DNA from: Candidatus Saccharibacteria bacterium UBA5170
GTDB taxonomy: Bacteria > Patescibacteriota > Saccharimonadia > Saccharimonadales > Saccharimonadaceae
Assembly: GCA_002413425.1 (NCBI GenBank)
Contig: DHWY01000002.1
Coordinates: 1 to 15,124 of the forward strand
DNA length: 15,124 bases
Reading direction: 5' to 3'
The notes under the pieces are model-generated. The model had not been told where the DNA came from. It searched no databases and saw nothing but the letters and a program-made list of their open reading frames with translations. Below, one piece after another: positions 12,787-15,124 of the stretch (position 1 is its first letter; each line of letters opens with the position of its first letter). A program made the position numbers and the translations under genes.

Positions 12787-13797
12787 ATGGCTAAAAAAGC
12801 TGATTTGCTTGCACAAGCAACCACCCTTGGTCTTAAATTGACCGAGAAAAACACCATCGCCGAGATCGAAGCGGCCATCAAAGGCGTCGACACCGCCCCT
12901 GTCGCCGTTACAGCCGAAGAAGTCATTGAGACTCCTGTCGTTGAAGAAGTCAAACTCGCCAAAGCCGGCAAGCGCAGCGCTAAAGTCTTAGCTGAAGTTG
13001 AAGAAAAAGTCGAAAAAGAAGCCCGCAAAGAAGCCGGTGATACTTCGGCTCAATCCGAAGAAGCTGAGAACCGCGTCAAAGGCCCAAAGCCTGTCACGCG
13101 TCCCCTCATCGAACGCCGCGGCAAGGCCTATCGCAAAGCAGCTGAGCTTATCGAAAAAGATACTGTCTATTCACTGGCCGACGCCCTTGTCCTCGCGACA
13201 AAAACCAGCCCCAGCAAGTTTGACGCCAGCGTCGAAGTCCATGTCAAGCTCGGTGTTGACCCCCGTCAAGCCGACCAAAACGTGCGCGCCACCGTCAGCC
13301 TACCAAATGGTACCGGTAAGACAATCCGAGTAGCTGTTTTTGCCCCAGAGGCTGACCACGCTGCTGCGAAAAAAGCTGGTGCCGACATTATCGGAGACGA
13401 AACCTTCCTTGCCCAACTCGACAAGCAAGAAATCAACTTTGATATCTTAATTGCTACCCCACAATACATGCCGCGCCTTGGTAAATACGCCCGTTTGCTT
13501 GGTCCACGTGGGCTGATGCCTAATCCTAAGAGCGGCTCTGTTGCGACCGACGTTGCCAAAGCGACACTCGAAGCAAAAGCTGGTAAAGTCGAATACCGCG
13601 TCGACAAACAGGCGATTGTTCACCTTTCAATCGGTAAAGTGAGTTTCGGTTCGAGGAAGCTTGCCGAAAACGCCAAAGCATTCTTCGATAGCCTCCAAAA
13701 CCAAAAGCCAGCCGGTCTTAAGTCTGCCTACGTCAAATCAACCAGTATCAGCACCACCCAAGGTCCTGGTATTAAAGTTGAAAACGTCGTCAGCTAA
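12787..13797 (+). CDS. rplA: 50S ribosomal protein L1 with long N-terminal extension
   Basis: A 336-residue protein; E. coli L1 has 234. The L1 domain proper begins at about residue 105 (RRGKAYRKAAELIEKDTVYS) and includes DASVEVHVKLGVDPRQADQN, the domain-II hinge and the L1 signature MPRLGKYARLLGPRGLMPNP, ending TTQGPGIKVENVVS. The first 100 residues are extra: residues 1-33 (KADLLAQATTLGLKLTE and on) resemble a small helix-extended-helix (HeH/SAP-like) nucleic-acid-binding motif, followed by an acidic then lysine-rich linker. L1 binds the mobile L1 stalk of 23S rRNA and promotes tRNA exit. GAAAGGG (12771-12777) precedes the ATG. The gene has its own promoter, an L1-type leader and a strong terminator, standing apart from rplK. 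Confidence 0.94.
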   Translation: MAKKADLLAQATTLGLKLTEKNTIAEIEAAIKGVDTAPVAVTAEEVIETPVVEEVKLAKAGKRSAKVLAEVEEKVEKEARKEAGDTSAQSEEAENRVKGPKPVTRPLIERRGKAYRKAAELIEKDTVYSLADALVLATKTSPSKFDASVEVHVKLGVDPRQADQNVRATVSLPNGTGKTIRVAVFAPEADHAAAKKAGADIIGDETFLAQLDKQEINFDILIATPQYMPRLGKYARLLGPRGLMPNPKSGSVATDVAKATLEAKAGKVEYRVDKQAIVHLSIGKVSFGSRKLAENAKAFFDSLQNQKPAGLKSAYVKSTSISTTQGPGIKVENVVS

Positions 13798-13810
13798 TTA
13801 ATCCGTCAAT

Positions 13811-13850
13811 AATTTAAATACCGCCCTCTAATAAGGGCGGCATTTAAATT
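13811..13850. terminator. Bidirectional intrinsic terminator after rplA
   Basis: AATTTAAAT (13811-13819) and CCGCCCT (13821-13827) pair with AGGGCGG (13834-13840) and ATTTAAATT (13842-13850); one mismatch, six-base loop. The symmetric AT tails could end transcripts from either side. Confidence 0.85.
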
Positions 13851-13856
13851 TATAAC

Positions 13857-13864
13857 TGTATAAT
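13857..13864 (+). promoter_or_regulatory. -10 element of thyA
   Basis: TGTATAAT with a perfect TATAAT (13859-13864), only nine bases past the rplA terminator. No -35 is recognisable, since that position lies in the terminator stem. Predicted leader about 50 bases. Confidence 0.6.
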
Positions 13865-13921
13865 AGTCGGCAGGGTGGGTGAACGTTAATAGTTTATCCC
13901 TTTATTGTGCGTGGAGGCATA

Positions 13922-14740
13922 ATGACCATAACCGCGAATGCGGTACCAACGCCCTACGAAGATCTGCTACGGCTGATTCTCGAAACGGGTGCGCCCAAAG
14001 GTGACCGCACGGGCACGGGAACACGTTCCCTGTTCGGCCGCCAGATGCGTTTCAATCTGGAGGCAGACGGCTTCCCGCTCATTACCACCAAGAACGTTCC
14101 TATTCGCCTAGTCGCAGAGGAGCTATTCTGGTTTCTGCGCGGAGAATCCAACGTTCGATCGCTTCAGGCGCGCAACGTCTCTATTTGGGACGAGTGGGCC
14201 GACGAAAACGGCGATCTCGGACCGGTCTACGGAGTGCAGTGGCGCTCGTGGCCGACACCAGACGGCGGGCATATCGACCAGATTTCTAAGGTAGTCGAAC
14301 AGTTGGTAACAAACCCTGATTCGAGACGGCACATCGTCTCGGCCTGGAACGTCGCCGAAATAGACAGTATGGCTTTACCGCCGTGCCACTTGCTATTCCA
14401 GTTCTATGTGGCCGACGGCAAACTCAGTTGTCAGCTCTATCAGCGCTCGGCCGACATGTTCCTCGGTGTGCCGTTCAATATCGCGTCCTACGCGCTGTTG
14501 ACTCACATGGTGGCGCAACAAGTCGGGCTTGAGGTTGGCGAGTTCATCTGGGCAGGTGGAGACTGTCACATCTACGACAACCACGTCGACCAGGTGCAAT
14601 TACAACTGTCCCGCAAGCCTTTCCCGTATCCGACATTGAGCTTGAAGAAGGCACCGTCTATCCTCGAGTATCAACTGGGTGACGTTGAGGTGCTCAAATA
14701 CCTTCGCCATCCGGGAATCAAGGCAGATATTGCGGTCTAA
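13922..14740 (+). CDS. thyA: Thymidylate synthase ThyA
   Basis: A 272-residue protein, near the 264 of E. coli ThyA. It shows the full family pattern: DRTGTGTRSLFGRQMRFNL, FPLITTKNVPIRLVAEELFW, GPVYGVQWRSW, NPDSRRHIVSAWNV, the catalytic ALPPCHLLFQFYV with Cys155, QLYQRSADMFLGVPFNIASY and the folate-contacting HIYDNHVDQV. It converts dUMP and methylene-tetrahydrofolate to dTMP and dihydrofolate. I chose ATG 13922, four bases after GGAGG, over an in-frame GTG at 13907 that lies ahead of that binding site. The gene is clearly richer in G+C than its neighbours (a sampled 60-base stretch at 14161 is 62 percent), which suggests a fairly recent transfer, perhaps from an actinobacterial host. A dCTP deaminase-like gene follows, but beyond a terminator. 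Confidence 0.97.
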   Translation: MTITANAVPTPYEDLLRLILETGAPKGDRTGTGTRSLFGRQMRFNLEADGFPLITTKNVPIRLVAEELFWFLRGESNVRSLQARNVSIWDEWADENGDLGPVYGVQWRSWPTPDGGHIDQISKVVEQLVTNPDSRRHIVSAWNVAEIDSMALPPCHLLFQFYVADGKLSCQLYQRSADMFLGVPFNIASYALLTHMVAQQVGLEVGEFIWAGGDCHIYDNHVDQVQLQLSRKPFPYPTLSLKKAPSILEYQLGDVEVLKYLRHPGIKADIAV

Positions 14741-14758
14741 AGGGGCAAACATAATCAC

Positions 14759-14821
14759 GCCCGATGAGTCGGCTCGATGAACTTCACGTTCGTCGCTGGC
14801 TCATCGGGCCAACTCATTTTT
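14759..14821 (+). terminator. Strong terminator after thyA
   Basis: GCCCGATGAG (14759-14768) pairs perfectly with CTCATCGGGC (14800-14809); the stem continues inward through TCGGC/GCTGG (two wobbles) and GATGAAC/GTTCGTC around the loop TTCAC. Seven bases after the stem comes TTTTT (14817-14821), which is further than ideal. Confidence 0.8.
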
Positions 14822-14847
14822 GATTAATTGAATTTATTTGATACAGT
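14820..14847 (+). promoter_or_regulatory. Promoter of the dCTP deaminase-like gene
   Basis: TTGATT at 14820-14825, a 16-base spacer, TACAGT at 14842-14847 with the extended TGA. Only 11 bases remain before the ATG, so the leader would be about four bases and AGGTGA (14848-14853) would lie outside or at the edge of the mRNA. Confidence 0.55.
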
Positions 14848-14858
14848 AGGTGATAGTT

Positions 14859-15124
14859 ATGGGAGTTTATAGCAATATCGAAATTAAAGCCGCGATTGCG
14901 GATGGCACGATTGTATCAGTGCCTTACAATGAGGGCCATGTGTCCGAAGCCAGCCTCGACTTTACACTGGGTTATTATTTTTATAAACAAGAGTTCGAAG
15001 AGGACGCCCGTGTCTATAATCCATTTGACGAAAGTGAAGTAACGCGTTACTTCAAGGGACCCCTCGAAGCAGTCAAACATAAAGATTGGTGTGCCAAGAA
15101 TGGCTATAAGTTATTTGCAAATAT
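14859..15124 (+). CDS. dCTP deaminase/dUTPase-like protein (partial)
   Basis: The first 88 complete codons of a gene cut by the window end. The opening MGVYSNIEIKAAIADGTI followed by VPYNEGHVSEASLDFTLGYY matches the N-terminus of dCTP deaminase and related trimeric dUTPase-fold proteins, which have 'S-D-x-x-I' then 'P-x-x-x-x-x-(V/I)-x-x-(A/G)-S-x-D-(L/V)-x-L-G'. The next part (VYNPFDESEVTRYFKGPLEA) is longer than in E. coli Dcd, so it may be a lineage-specific subfamily. The catalytic region lies beyond the window, so deaminase versus dUTPase activity cannot be judged. If active it would feed dUMP to the ThyA encoded upstream. Start chosen at ATG 14859, with AGGTGA five bases before. Confidence 0.72.
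   Translation, partial: MGVYSNIEIKAAIADGTIVSVPYNEGHVSEASLDFTLGYYFYKQEFEEDARVYNPFDESEVTRYFKGPLEAVKHKDWCAKNGYKLFAN

Noticed and set aside
1..15124. CRISPR array, tRNA genes, insertion sequences, origin of replication
   Set aside because: I found no regularly spaced repeats, tRNA-like TTC-loop cloverleaves, transposase frames or DnaA-box clusters.

Overview
The window looks like a chromosomal segment from a small-genome bacterium of the Candidate Phyla Radiation / Patescibacteria, most likely a Saccharibacterium (TM7). This is an inference. It rests on dense packing of small, often family-less proteins, a core secE-nusG-rplK region with rearranged neighbours, an L1 protein with a long N-terminal extension, a salvage-style thyA/dcd pair, and abundant short-spaced promoters. 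UGA is read as stop (standard bacterial code 11), which argues against Gracilibacteria/SR1.

Layout. 1-2753: a hypothetical protein with a C-terminal membrane helix, a DUF167 protein that appears to start at CTG, a single-domain rhodanese, a two-helix membrane peptide built on an internal duplication, and an MscS-type channel with its terminator. 2818-3264: a small membrane-anchored coiled-coil protein with its own promoter and terminator; its promoter overlaps an antisense stretch resembling the C-terminus of an Hsp20 protein. 3265-3721: 457 bases without a credible protein gene, but with a near-consensus promoter, several hairpins and a terminator-like hairpin (candidate small RNA), then a second promoter and an 11-codon ORF in front of a hypothetical gene that begins inside a very stable hairpin. 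4422-6151: an FKBP-type prolyl isomerase divergent from a P-loop ATPase/kinase, which is followed by a YgjP/DUF45 metalloprotein. 6187-9012: an orphan membrane histidine kinase convergent with a family-2 glycosyltransferase. 9077-10823: secE, nusG, a hypothetical gene, then rplK with its own promoter and terminator. 10875-10967: a 93-base imperfect hairpin of unknown nature. 10985-12643: a large FAD-linked oxidase on the minus strand. 12738-13850: rplA, preceded by a hairpin matching the L1-binding autoregulatory site and followed by a terminator. 13859-15124: thyA, a strong terminator, and a dCTP deaminase-like gene cut by the window end.

How the parts work together. SecE and NusG (secretion, transcription) and L11 and L1 (ribosome) form the housekeeping core. 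The usual rplK-rplA pair is split by an oppositely oriented oxidase gene, yet the L1 site is kept directly upstream of rplA, so L1 feedback probably now acts on rplA alone. The dCTP deaminase-like protein and ThyA could together supply dUMP and convert it to dTMP.

The most striking pattern across the window is promoter architecture: a TG-N-TANNNT extended -10 recurs, and at several genes it lies only 6-10 bases before the ATG, which predicts leaderless or nearly leaderless mRNAs. Other genes have ordinary leaders with Shine-Dalgarno sequences.
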